From Welwitschia mirabilis (Eukaryota > Gnetophyta > Gnetopsida > Welwitschiales): a stretch of 26,309 bases of DNA. The stretch covers positions 197,178,664 to 197,204,972 of the forward strand of contig JBOZIK010000001.1 of the NCBI GenBank assembly GCA_051453625.1, read 5' to 3'. The notes under the pieces were generated by a model. The model did not search any database. It was not told where the DNA came from and worked only from the letters and a program-made list of their open reading frames with translations. The position numbers and the translations under genes were made by a program. Shown piece after piece: positions 18,501 through 26,309 of this stretch (position 1 is the stretch's first letter; each line of letters starts with the position of its first letter).

Positions 18501-18875
18501 AATTACAAATCCATGTTAGTGAAGAAAATTCACAACATGAACAAGAGAAGAAAAATGGAATGTCCAATGGATGAATTAAAATTTACATGCCATAAGAAAG
18601 ATTCTTGTGAAAGTAAGAGTGATGTGAAGTTGGAAAATAATGAACAAGTTTGTCTTCTAGTAAACAATGGAGGATGGATTTTTGATAGTGGATGTACAAC
18701 GTTTGGGACAATTAGGGAGGACGGGGTTTGTTGTCATCTTAAAGATGGATTTTGTCACATCATAAAGGATAAAAATGTGTTTAAAATCCCAAGGACAGCC
18801 AATAATGCAGACAAAAGTGTGATGGATAACGGGTTAGTTGCACAATGTCTAATATTCCAAGAAGCTGAGTTCTGA
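18498..18875 (+). pseudogene. Copia aspartic protease region
   Basis: The protease cuts the polyprotein. In the frame 18498-18875 the text NNGGWIFDSGCTTFGT (D-S-G at 18684-18692) is the copia protease active site, normally W-x-L-D-S-G-C-S/T-x-H; the His is Phe here. The following part (GVCCHLKDGFCHIIKD) is poorly conserved, and the flap motif could not be recognised. The frame starts in the spacer after the zinc knuckle, so the ATG at 18498 is not a real start. Confidence 0.8.
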
Positions 18876-19660
18876 ATCTGGGATAAAAAGATTAAGTCAT
18901 CCTTCAACTTAATACATGAAGCAAATTATTGAAAAGGATCTTGAAGAGGACTGCCGAACATAAAAATAGTTCACAGAATGTATTTAACGTAAACAAACAA
19001 GAGTCCAATTTCCCATGATGGAAAAAAAAGTAAGAGGTATTCCTGATGTTGTGCATACTGATACATGTGGGTCAATGAGAACACCAAGCCTTCATGGCAA
19101 CATGTATTTCATCACATTTATTGATGATTGCAGCAGATTTTCTCATATTTTCTTTATGAGATACAAGTCCAAGTCTTGCACTATGTGGAAAAAGAAACAG
19201 GTTGTAAAGTAAGTGTTGAGAAGTAAATGGGGTGGCTAAGAGAAATAATAGTAGGACATTGACGGATATGCCTAGAACCATGTTGTTTGGAGCTGAATTG
19301 TCCAACCAATATTGGGCTGAAGCAATAAGCACCTCACATTACCTTCAAAATGGATTGATAACGAGACATTTGAATGATATGTCACCATTTGAAGTAAAAA
19401 ACCTAACCTTTCCCATGTAAGGATCTTTGGTTCCAAGTGTTATGTGAAGAATGTCAAACCCAAACAGAATAAGCTTGATTCCAAATCAAGTGAATACATG
19501 CTAATAGGGTATTACTCTACTAGCAAAGCATACAGTTGTCTGGATGTGAAGATTAACAAGATCATTGAAAGCATTGATGTGAAATTTCTTGAATGTGATA
19601 GTGATGTTGTCCCAAAGCCAAAAATGTCACATATGAGGAAGAAGAGCGTGTTATGAATTA
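18876..19660 (+). pseudogene. Copia integrase, with deletion of the second catalytic Asp
   Basis: A decayed pre-integrase region (RLSHPS near 18895) precedes the core at 19015-19200: VVHTDTCGSMRTPSLHGNMY and FITFIDDCSRFSHIFFMRYK. The first catalytic Asp (H-T-D) is present. Shortly after, the reading VEKETGCKVSVLRS jumps straight to NGVAKRNNSRTLTDMPRTML at about 19222-19232. The normal L-R-S-D-N-G-G-E block with the second catalytic Asp and about 40-50 following residues are gone. In NGVAKR the usual catalytic Glu of N-G-V-A-E-R is Lys. The rest is conserved: SNQYWAEAISTSHYLQNG, FGSKCYVKNVKPKQNKLDSK, YMLIGYYSTSKAYSCLD. It cannot act. Confidence 0.9.
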
Positions 19661-20895
19661 AACATCAAGTACCAATGAACAGAAGTCTATTCTTAATGTT
19701 GAAGATAGTACTGATGATGATGAAAGTGAAGATATCCAACCAAATTCCATTAATCCTGATGATGAACTAAGTGATGTTGATGAAGACAATCTGCCAACCT
19801 TAGAAGAAGTATTTGACAAGAACTACAAAACTTCAAAAAATATTAGCAAGCATAAAAGAACTCCATTATATCATAACCAAAACGACATAATTGGATCAAC
19901 GTGCACCGGAGTTAAAGCAAGAAGGCAATTGGGGAAAGTGCTACCCTAGCACTTATGAATAATAATTTGGTGTTATAGTATGCTTTTAAGTGCCCCCACT
20001 ATGATAAGTGATCCCATAAGACAGAAAGAGGCAACCAAGCACTCACATTGGCAAGAGGCCATGCGTCTTGAGATAGATCAAATCAATAAGGCAAAAACAT
20101 GGGTGCTCGTCCCTAGACTTGTGGGCAAGAATGTGATAGGGACTAAATAGATTTACAAGACCAAGTATTATCCTACCAAGTCCATTAATAAAGACAAAGC
20201 TAGACTTGTTGTAGAAGGGTATGTACAAGAAGCCTGAATGGATTGCAGGGAACCATACGCACCCATTGCTAGACTTAAAAGTATAAAAGCATTTCTTGCA
20301 TATGCTTCCAAGATGAAAATGAAAGTTTAGCAAATGGATGTTAAATCAACATTCCTTAATGGAGAATTCGATGAAGAAGTTTTTGTGAAGCAACTTGAAG
20401 GGTTTTTTTATTGCTAACAAAGATTATGTCTACTTGCTTAGAAAAGCCTTGTATGGCTTAAAGCAAGCCCCAAGGGCTTGGTATATTAGGTTGCACAAGT
20501 TATCTAATTTCACAAAATTATGTCAAATGTAATGTGGAAAACACAATGTATAAAAGAGAGAAGAATGGGCATATGACTATAGTACCAGTATATATTGATG
20601 ATGTAATCTTTGCTAGTACATGTGACGGAACAGTTAAGAAATTCAAGAATGATATGATGAGTGAATTTGACATGACAGATTTTGAAGAACTTATGTATTG
20701 TCTTGGCATTAAAATTATACAAAGTAAACAAAGAATATGCTTATCCCACACTAAGTATGCTCAAGATATGTTAACCAAATTTGATATGAGAGATAGTAAG
20801 CCACTTAACACTCCACTACCCTCAAACATAAAACTGATGGAAGAGATGAATGCTAAGAGGGTTGATAAGCATAATTATAGATTAATTATGGTAAG
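19661..20895 (+). pseudogene. Copia reverse transcriptase, broken, cut by a gap
   Basis: After an acidic linker (STDDDESEDIQPNSINPDDE) and TLEEVFDKNY, the RT begins with HWQEAMRLEIDQINKAKTWV, LVPRLVGKNVIGTK (then a stop in place of W), KARLVVEGYVQEA, YAPIARLKSIKAFLAYASK and QMDVKSTFLNGEFDEEVFVK. The third frame then gives DYVYLLRKALYGLKQAPRAW. The frame 20534-20895 carries the active site YIDDVIF at 20591-20611, then EFDMTDFEELMYCLGIKIIQ and LSHTKYAQDMLTKFDM. Thus the polymerase motif Y-x-D-D is intact although the frame is broken by at least four stops and several shifts. The end runs into the gap 20896-21235. Confidence 0.93.
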
Positions 20896-21235
20896 NNNNN
20901 NNNNNNNNNNNNNNNNNNNNNNNNNNNNNNNNNNNNNNNNNNNNNNNNNNNNNNNNNNNNNNNNNNNNNNNNNNNNNNNNNNNNNNNNNNNNNNNNNNNN
21001 NNNNNNNNNNNNNNNNNNNNNNNNNNNNNNNNNNNNNNNNNNNNNNNNNNNNNNNNNNNNNNNNNNNNNNNNNNNNNNNNNNNNNNNNNNNNNNNNNNNN
21101 NNNNNNNNNNNNNNNNNNNNNNNNNNNNNNNNNNNNNNNNNNNNNNNNNNNNNNNNNNNNNNNNNNNNNNNNNNNNNNNNNNNNNNNNNNNNNNNNNNNN
21201 NNNNNNNNNNNNNNNNNNNNNNNNNNNNNNNNNNN

Positions 21236-21512
21236 AAAATTGTTTAAGGAATTCTCCATTCCCCTAAATAAACCCATCCAACTCTTTTCTGGTAGTAAAG
21301 CAGCCATAGCCATATCAAAAAATCCAATCCACCACTCAAGAACAAAACACATTGATATAAAATATCATTTATCAAGAGAGTTGGTTGAAAATGGTTTGAT
21401 AACACTTCAATATTGTCCTACCAATCTTCAACTTGCTGACTTATTTACTAAGCCACTAGAGAAGGGTAGATTTATTGAACTTAGAAGCAAACTCTCTATA
21501 CTTGGCATTTGA
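21236..21512 (+). pseudogene. Copia RNase H, C-terminal part
   Basis: The open frame from the gap to the TGA at 21510 reads PLNKPIQLFSGSKAAIAISK, NPIHHSRTKHIDIKYHLSRE, and LADLFTKPLEKGRFIELRSK, then LSILGI. These are the copia RNase H motifs. The catalytic C-D-N-K before A-A-I is S-G-S-K here, each residue changed by a single base, so an essential metal-binding Asp is lost. RNase H degrades the RNA strand of the hybrid during cDNA synthesis. This is the longest undamaged frame end of the polyprotein. Confidence 0.92.
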
Positions 21513-21700
21513 GTCAAGAGGTAGAAAACCTGATGAAAATCTATCCGAATTCATGATGTCTGGCACTACTACACACTTAAAAATTGTGGTGGTCGCTCAA
21601 ACTTAAAAATGTGGGTTTCCATTTTCATTCACCATCCCCTCATTTATCACTTCATTAATTCCTTTTCAACATTTGTGACTAAAATGTCAAGGCGAAGAAC
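21513..21700 (+). other. Copia 3' untranslated region and degraded polypurine tract
   Basis: The 188 bp between the polyprotein stop and the 3' LTR contain no gene. AAGGCGAAGAAC at 21689-21700, directly before the LTR, is a likely degraded polypurine tract that would prime plus-strand synthesis. Confidence 0.65.
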
Positions 21701-22877
21701 TGTCGCATCTTCTTGTGATAGTTTAGTCACTTCACTCCCTTTCCACCATTTGCCATGTAATCAACACATGCGCTTATATCTTGTACATCAAAAGCCTCAC
21801 TTCTCATTGCCAAATTTGTTATCCAAACATATACTCACAATGCTCAAAGTATAAGGAAAATATCTATGAAATCAGATTTGCCTTACGACTAATATTTCAT
21901 GAAAGGCATTAAGTAAGTCTTAACTAATGGTTAACCAGCTACTTGCTTAATTAATGGTCAACTCAACATGATCTTTGCATCATTTGAATTGCCTTTAAGA
22001 GTACATCAGATTCATGTTTTTACATCATTAAAATGGAGTACTTGCATGCTAAAAACACCCCATTCTTTTCATAACTACCTATATAACTGTCTTAACGTTG
22101 AGGCACAAATGAGGTCCAAACATAATGAACATAATTACATAAGATGAGGAAATCATGCAGTTCACCCATTTGAAATCAGAAATTCAAAATTGCAAGCAAA
22201 TTTATTAATCAAGTTAGATAGATCTTAACTAACTAACTAACCAGAATTAAACAATCAAGGTCTTATTTGAAAGGGGATGAAGAGTAGATTAAAAGCCTAA
22301 ATTTGTTTGTTGTCTTATGGTCAGAAATTGCTCCAGATTTAAAAAACGACTTTTAGACCCCTTTAAACTGAATTAAAAGCTAATTTTAAAGTTAATTTTT
22401 AAGGCAAAAAGGCAAGAAAGTATGACAATTTTCTTAGCACCCTAGTTAGATATAAAAAACTAATTTGTTAACCATCAAATGGTGTTTCTTCAAATCAAGA
22501 GATGTATCTCTTGAAAAGAAACTCTTTGAAGTCATTTTTCAAAAGCAGCCAGAAGTGAGAAAAAAAAGCAGAATTAAAAAAGAACAAAGAAAACCAAGAC
22601 CAAGGGAGCAGCCTATTCTAAGGTCCATGGGCCATTGAAAGAGGTCTTTATGACCTTGCAGAAGAAAGAGGAAGTCCTCTTGGTATTGTCCTTGTGGCAA
22701 TCCATACTCCCTTAGTCTATGTGGCTGTTTGCGGCTGTAAATCAAAATTCTCCCATCAATAAAAAGTTGATTTACTATTAACTCTAATTCAATATTTTAA
22801 TTATTTGTTGTTGTTCATATTATCTTTCTTTGTAAATATATATTTACTATGGTATTTTGGGCCTGCTGCATATTAAA
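21701..22877 (+). repeat. Copia 3' LTR (1177 bp)
   Basis: Starts TGTCGCATCTTC and ends TGCTGCATATTAAA, aligned with TGCTACATACTACA of the 5' LTR, so the terminal CA has mutated. It has about 70 bp near 22630-22700 (AGAGGTCTTTATGACC and following) not present in the 5' LTR. The next five bases, AAGGA, repeat the five before the 5' LTR. Confidence 0.93.
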
Positions 22878-23138
22878 AAGGAGTCCATGTCAGAGGTGTT
22901 TTATAGGTAACAAGGTAGTTAACAATGTCTGCATACCAAAGGCCTAGCTATTTTGCATAATAGTCTCTCAGCTCTTGCACAGATAACAAATATTCATTTG
23001 GAAATTCATCTTTGATGGCTAAAGGTTTAGAAGAGGAAGAAGAAAAAGGTAAACAGGAAATATGATCAGCTATGACATTTCCTTTCCAACTTTGTCTATA
23101 AGACTAAGGTTAAATTTCTTAGAGTGATGAAATCTCTA
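22878..23138 (-). pseudogene. Gypsy RNase H-integrase linker
   Basis: On the minus strand the frame gives ADHISCLPFSSSSSKPLA, IKDEFPNEYLLSVQELRDYY, AK-stop-LGLWYADIVNYLVTYKTP, and TWTP at the copia junction. In gypsy elements A-D-H-L-S-R-L ends the RNase H-connection part and P-W-Y-A-D-I-V-N-Y-L is the start of the integrase zinc region. The reading continues after the copia insertion, in the copy at 15942-16115, with a stop and then KIFLYRISDYY before the TRIM. This shows that one gypsy reading line is split by the two younger insertions. Confidence 0.85.
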
Positions 23139-23400
23139 CTAAATGAGATAGGTTCCCATTGTTGATCCGGTCATAAGATAATGAATGGCTGAGTGACTAG
23201 TATAGACATTGGTGTGATTTCCCAAAAGATAATGGCCAAATTTTTCAAAAGAGTGTATAATAGCTAGTAATTCTTTTTCAGTAAGCGTGTAATTTAATTG
23301 AGCTCCTGAAAGAGTCTTACTATTATATGCAATAACATGAAAATTTTTACCGTCTTTTTGATCTAGGACTCCACCAACTCTTTTGACCAATTAGGTCCAG
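23139..23400 (-). pseudogene. Gypsy RNase H
   Basis: The minus-strand frame reads VGGVLDQKDGKNFHVIAYNS, KTLSGAQLNYTLTEKELLAI, and FEKFGHYLLGNHTNVYTSHS. This is the gypsy RNase H, with G-V-L-x-Q, S-K-T-L, N-Y-x-x-T-E-K-E-L-L-A and Y-L-L-G motifs. The catalytic E of T-E-K-E is present. The Y-T-D-H motif is Y-T-S-H, so another active-site Asp is replaced by Ser. The frame closes near 23139 by change of frame into the linker. Confidence 0.92.
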
Positions 23401-23559
23401 TTAGGATAGAAGTAGTAGCACTTTTCTCTTTTAAGACCTAAAAAACTTCCCGGCAAGGGTGAGTCCATTTAAATTACATGTTTTTTCCTAGAAGTTAATA
23501 GAGAGGTTTACAAACTTTTGGAAAATCTTTAATGAACCTCCTATAAAATCCCATATAAT

Positions 23560-24467
23560 CTATGAAAGATCTAACTTGTTTGAAGTTGGCTGGAGGTGCC
23601 ATTTCTTTAATAACTCAAATTTTAGAAGGCTCTACTTCAATTCCTCGCTTTGACACAATATGCTCAAGGACAATTCCGCTTTGCATAAAAATATCTCTCT
23701 TCCCAACTAAGTTTTAATCCAATTTCTATGCATCTATCCAACGTTTTTCCTACTCTCTCTAAGGTTTGGTTGAAAGAATCTTCCCATAAAGAAAAATCAT
23801 CCATAACAACCTCAATACACTTTATCAACATATCAATGAAGATTCCTAGCAAAGCCCTCTGAAAACCGAACCCAAACGGCATTTGTCTATATGCATAAGT
23901 TCCAAAAGGTGACATAAAAGAAGTTTTGAATTGATTCTCATCTACAATGGTAATTTGGTTTTAGCCACTACAATCATCTAAGAAGCAATAATATGCATCT
24001 CCTTGTAAACGATCTAAAATCTGATCTAGGAAAAGTAAAGGGCAATGATCCTTTTTTGTATGTTCATTAAGCATTCAAAAATCAATGCAAACTCTCCACT
24101 TTCCACCTTTTTTGAGGACTATAGTTAAAGGACTAATCGATTCACTATTGGCAATAGGATAGATGATATTAACATCTACCAACTTAATGATTTCTTCCTT
24201 AACCACTTGTCATAGAGCTAGATTCAATCTTCGTTGTGATCGCCTTATTGGCTTAGTGTTCTCCTCCAAGTAGATCTTATTTTGAACTATGTTGGGAGGT
24301 ATGCTACTCAAATCCTTGTGGGTCCATGCCAAATCTTGAACCTTCTTGGTTAACACATCAACAACTAGAGCTTCTTCAGATTGAGATAAGGTTGATGATA
24401 TAATGAGAGGTTTCCTAGGATCATCATGGACAAAGATGTATTTGAGATTACTAGGAAACTTCTTCAA
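23560..24467 (-). pseudogene. Gypsy reverse transcriptase
   Basis: The frame 24467-24210 starts the region with FPSNLKYIFVHDDPRKPLII, DLAWTHKDLSSIPPNIVQNK and KPIRRSQRRLNLAL. After shifts come VCIDF-stop-MLNEHTKKDHCPL, FLDDCSG-stop-NQITIVDENQF, and the frame 23915-23664: MSPFGTYAYRQMPFGFGFQR, EVVMDDFSLWEDSFNQTLER, GLKLSWEERYFYAKR. The active site normally F/Y-M-D-D is V-M-D-D with both Asp kept; the first catalytic Asp (F-L-D) is kept. The Tyr of S-G-Y-N-Q-I is a TAA stop. The GFGFQR part departs from the usual L-x-N-A-P-A-T-F-Q-R, suggesting a small deletion. Confidence 0.93.
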
Positions 24468-24829
24468 TGGTGGTTAGTTTGTTGGAATCTTCATCCCTTC
24501 TTTGGAGATAAGATCGTGTTTTTGTAAGGTTTGTCTCGTTTTAAACTTAGATATGGGTTCTTTAGTTTCTTCAAAGGGAGGAAAACTATCTTGATTTAAA
24601 TCTTCATTTAATTGACATGGGTTGGATGAGTTCAAAGAATCAATAAGTCTTTACTATAACTATGGTAAAAAGGATCAAATTTGGAATGAGTTAAGCTTAA
24701 GACTTCTTTAGAAGTTCGAGTTGAAATTAATTTGAAATCCTTAATCATAGAATCTACTTCATTAGAAACTCCATCCGTTAGTTGGATCAAAGACACTCAT
24801 GTTGAATTTTTTTATTTCCAAAAGCTGAA
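24468..24829 (-). other. Gypsy protease-RT spacer
   Basis: Decayed sequence between protease and RT with many stops in all minus frames; no motif recognised. It is expected to be a variable, poorly conserved linker. Confidence 0.6.
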
Positions 24830-25180
24830 GTCATCATGCTCATCCAAGTGTCAATGATGCGGCCAACGATGGCACAAAAAAACTCTTCCAAAGATTAAGG
24901 GATATGCACCCTCTTTTGCTACGTCAAGGACAACAAAATCAGCTAGATAGAATACTTTATCAACTTAAAGGACAAGGCCCTCAGTAATGTGTACTAGTTT
25001 AGTGGTAAAGGGATTAACTCATTCAAAAATGATGTAAGTAGGTTGAATTCTTCCTTCTAATTGTAAACTCTCAGTAGCATGTAGAGGCGTGACATTGAGG
25101 CTTGTTCCTAAATCAATTAAGCATTTTCTCACCTTTTTACTTCCTTCTTAGATCACACTTACAATGGTAACTCCTGGATC
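24830..25180 (-). pseudogene. Gypsy aspartic protease
   Basis: The minus strand reads DPGVTIVSVI (stop) then VRKCLIDLGTSLNVTPLHAT, LEGRIQPTYIIFE (stop), and VFYLADFVVLDVAKEGAYPL, IFGRVFL. The active-site D-L-G-T-S is at 25114-25100. The pattern C-x-x-D-L-G-A-S-I-N-x-x-P and F-x-V-L-D-x-x-x-x-x-x-P-L-I-x-G-R-x-F-L is the retropepsin of Athila-like gypsy elements. At least three stops break it. Confidence 0.88.
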
Positions 25181-26309
25181 TTTATACTTAGGTGCTTTGT
25201 TGGCTAGGAAAGATGTAGTGCTTTGGACCACAAATACTTTATGGACATACCCCTATTCTTCTTCCTAGTCACTAAGTCTCAAGTATATTGCTTCCTCGGT
25301 TGAAGGATACTCCAAAATCGTAGGTGAATGTTGATTCCCTTCATTAATTCTTTTACATATTCATCATACACCAAAGTTGGTTTTAGATGTTTAATCAAGG
25401 AGTTCATTTTTCATCCACTTTTCTTTTGCCATTATTGTAAGACGTAGAAGAAGTAGGTGGATCTATGAGAAGTGTCAAAGCTAGTTCCTCAATGTCATCC
25501 ACACTCTTTTCCTCATCAGAGTTTGTAGGATTTTCAGAATTAGTGTTTGTAACCCTTCCAGTAACAACCTGTAATTTTTTCCATTATCCTTGTCTGCAAA
25601 AGGTTGAAAAGGAATGGTTCCTTGTTTTCTTTAACCACAAAGGATAATTTGTTGTGTAATGTCCCACATCTTCTCCATGTTTTTGTTGAATTCTTGAGTT
25701 TGCTTTACAGGACTTTCTAAGGTTGTCTTCAACATATCTTGTTCATAAGGACTGTTATTGGGATTGCCTCTTGAGTAATTATGACTTGGGTTGTGTAAGG
25801 CAACCCAGAAGCAGTCTTACCAAAGGATTGAAAACAAGCATTAAAGGCTCTTTTAAAGTCTTCTAAAGGTGACACATTGGTTTGAGCATTAAAGCCACAC
25901 ATTTCCTCAAAAATGAGTTCTTTACATGTAGAAAGCGTTGGGCACTGCATCATTTTGTGATCACTATCCTCACAAACGCAAGAAGAAGCAACCAACAGAT
26001 GAAAAGTATAAGATTTCTCATTTTCCTTTAGCACCTTCAAATCCTTCAAGTTGGATGATACTTCTTTCATGGTTGAATTGCAAGACTCTATTAGTGATGC
26101 TACCTCTTGGGTGGATATAGATGATTAAGGAGTCTCTATCGCCTTTACTTCTTTCATTAATTCCCTTATGGATTTACTTTCCAGTCTTGCCTATGTTGCA
26201 GACCATGTTTTGCTCATCTCCCGAATTTGTTCCAATTTTCCCAAGCTATTGTAGGCTCTTTGTCTAAGATGTTCCCCACTTGCAAAATCAACCAGTTGTT
26301 TAGTTTGAG
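25181..26309 (-). pseudogene. Gypsy gag C-terminal region with a degenerate zinc knuckle
   Basis: The open frame 26070-25729 reads VASSCVCEDSDHKMMQCPTL, CKELIFEEMCGFNAQ, and FNACFQSFGKTASGLPYTT. In Athila-like gags a C-x2-C-x4-H-x4-C zinc knuckle is followed by an N-A/Y-x rich stretch. Here the last three ligands have proper spacing (C-EDSD-H-KMMQ-C), but the first Cys is one residue too close. Downstream of the stop at about 25729 the frame is broken and only weak similarity continues to the protease. The N-terminal part of gag is right of the window. Confidence 0.7.

Larger units (their letters stand above)
16116..22877 (+). mobile_element. Ty1/copia LTR retrotransposon, nearly full length, inactive
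   Basis: Two LTRs (16116-17262 and 21701-22877) enclose a primer-binding site, gag, protease, integrase, reverse transcriptase and RNase H in the Ty1/copia order, all on the plus strand. The 5-bp AAGGA stands on both sides (16111-16115 and 22878-22882). The related sequence 15978-15989 (GAGGAGGAGTCC) acts as an uninterrupted version of the insertion site. Two gaps (17365-17490, 20896-21235) hide part of the leader and part of the RT-RNase H region. The coding part has many stops and frameshifts, loss of the zinc knuckle, an integrase deletion and a changed RNase H active site. LTR identity by eye is roughly 80-85% over the first 180 bp, so the insertion is old. Confidence 0.95.
14780..26309 (-). 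mobile_element. Ty3/gypsy retrotransposon (Athila-like), degenerate and interrupted, 5' end beyond window
   Basis: Minus-strand reading from the right edge gives gag, aspartic protease, reverse transcriptase, RNase H and integrase, the Ty3/gypsy order. The protease motif D-L-G-T-S-L-N, the pre-RT text PIRRSQRRLN and the linker WYADIVNYLV are typical of the plant Athila-like branch (an inference from remembered motifs). The element is split by a TRIM (15630-15941), a tandem duplication (15891-16115 and beyond) and a copia element (16116-22877). Many stops and frameshifts make it inactive. The 5' LTR and start of gag lie right of 26309. The 3' LTR may be the block at 12950-13480. Confidence 0.9.

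Noticed and set aside
22871-22875. Copia 3' LTR ending at 22870 (CTGCTGCA)
   Set aside because: Then no target duplication exists; extending to 22877 aligns with the 5' LTR end (CTACATACTACA) and gives AAGGA on both sides.

Overview
The window looks like nuclear DNA from a seed plant with a repeat-rich genome; a gymnosperm is possible but cannot be decided here. The evidence is a spliced host gene for the gamma subunit of translation factor eIF2B, GT-AG introns, plant-type hAT, Ty1/copia and Ty3/gypsy elements, a TRIM, AT-rich non-coding DNA and scaffold gaps (3295-4251, 13826-13835, 14265-14709, 17365-17490, 20896-21235). There are no signs of bacterial operons, and no CRISPR array or tRNA/rRNA gene was recognised.

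Left part (1-3294): the decayed remains of a plus-strand hAT transposase gene. A BED zinc-finger tail, the DUF659 domain, middle segments and the C-terminal dimerisation region appear in order, split by introns and broken by stops and frameshifts. A possible minus-strand tRNA-derived SINE follows.

Host gene (4918-6260, minus): seven exons join in perfect phase to give the C-terminal 265 residues of eIF2B gamma, ending in a stop codon. The N-terminal nucleotidyltransferase-like half was not found in the DNA to the right, so it lies across long introns, in sequence I could not recognise, or is absent.

Middle (6261-14200): mostly unrecognised non-coding DNA. It holds an exon-like stretch (7113-7327), the end of an old Copia LTR with a primer-binding site (about 8215-8443), a cluster of palindromes (9306-9411), a broken minus-strand reading region of unknown family (about 10150-11545) with an LTR-like promoter block upstream, and a second LTR-like block near 12950-13480.

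Right part (about 14780-26309): a nest of retrotransposons. The host element is a minus-strand Ty3/gypsy copy, Athila-like by its protein motifs, reading from gag (right edge) through protease, reverse transcriptase, RNase H and integrase. Its integrase region was hit by a 312-bp TRIM with a perfect 5-bp target duplication. About 130 bp spanning a TRIM end and gypsy sequence was then duplicated in tandem, and a plus-strand Ty1/copia element (16116-22877) inserted into the second copy with target duplication AAGGA. All of these elements are inactivated by stops, frameshifts or lost catalytic residues. The nesting gives a relative order of events. I found no new multi-gene functional system; the most informative items are the nested stack, the TRIM and the half-gene of eIF2B gamma.
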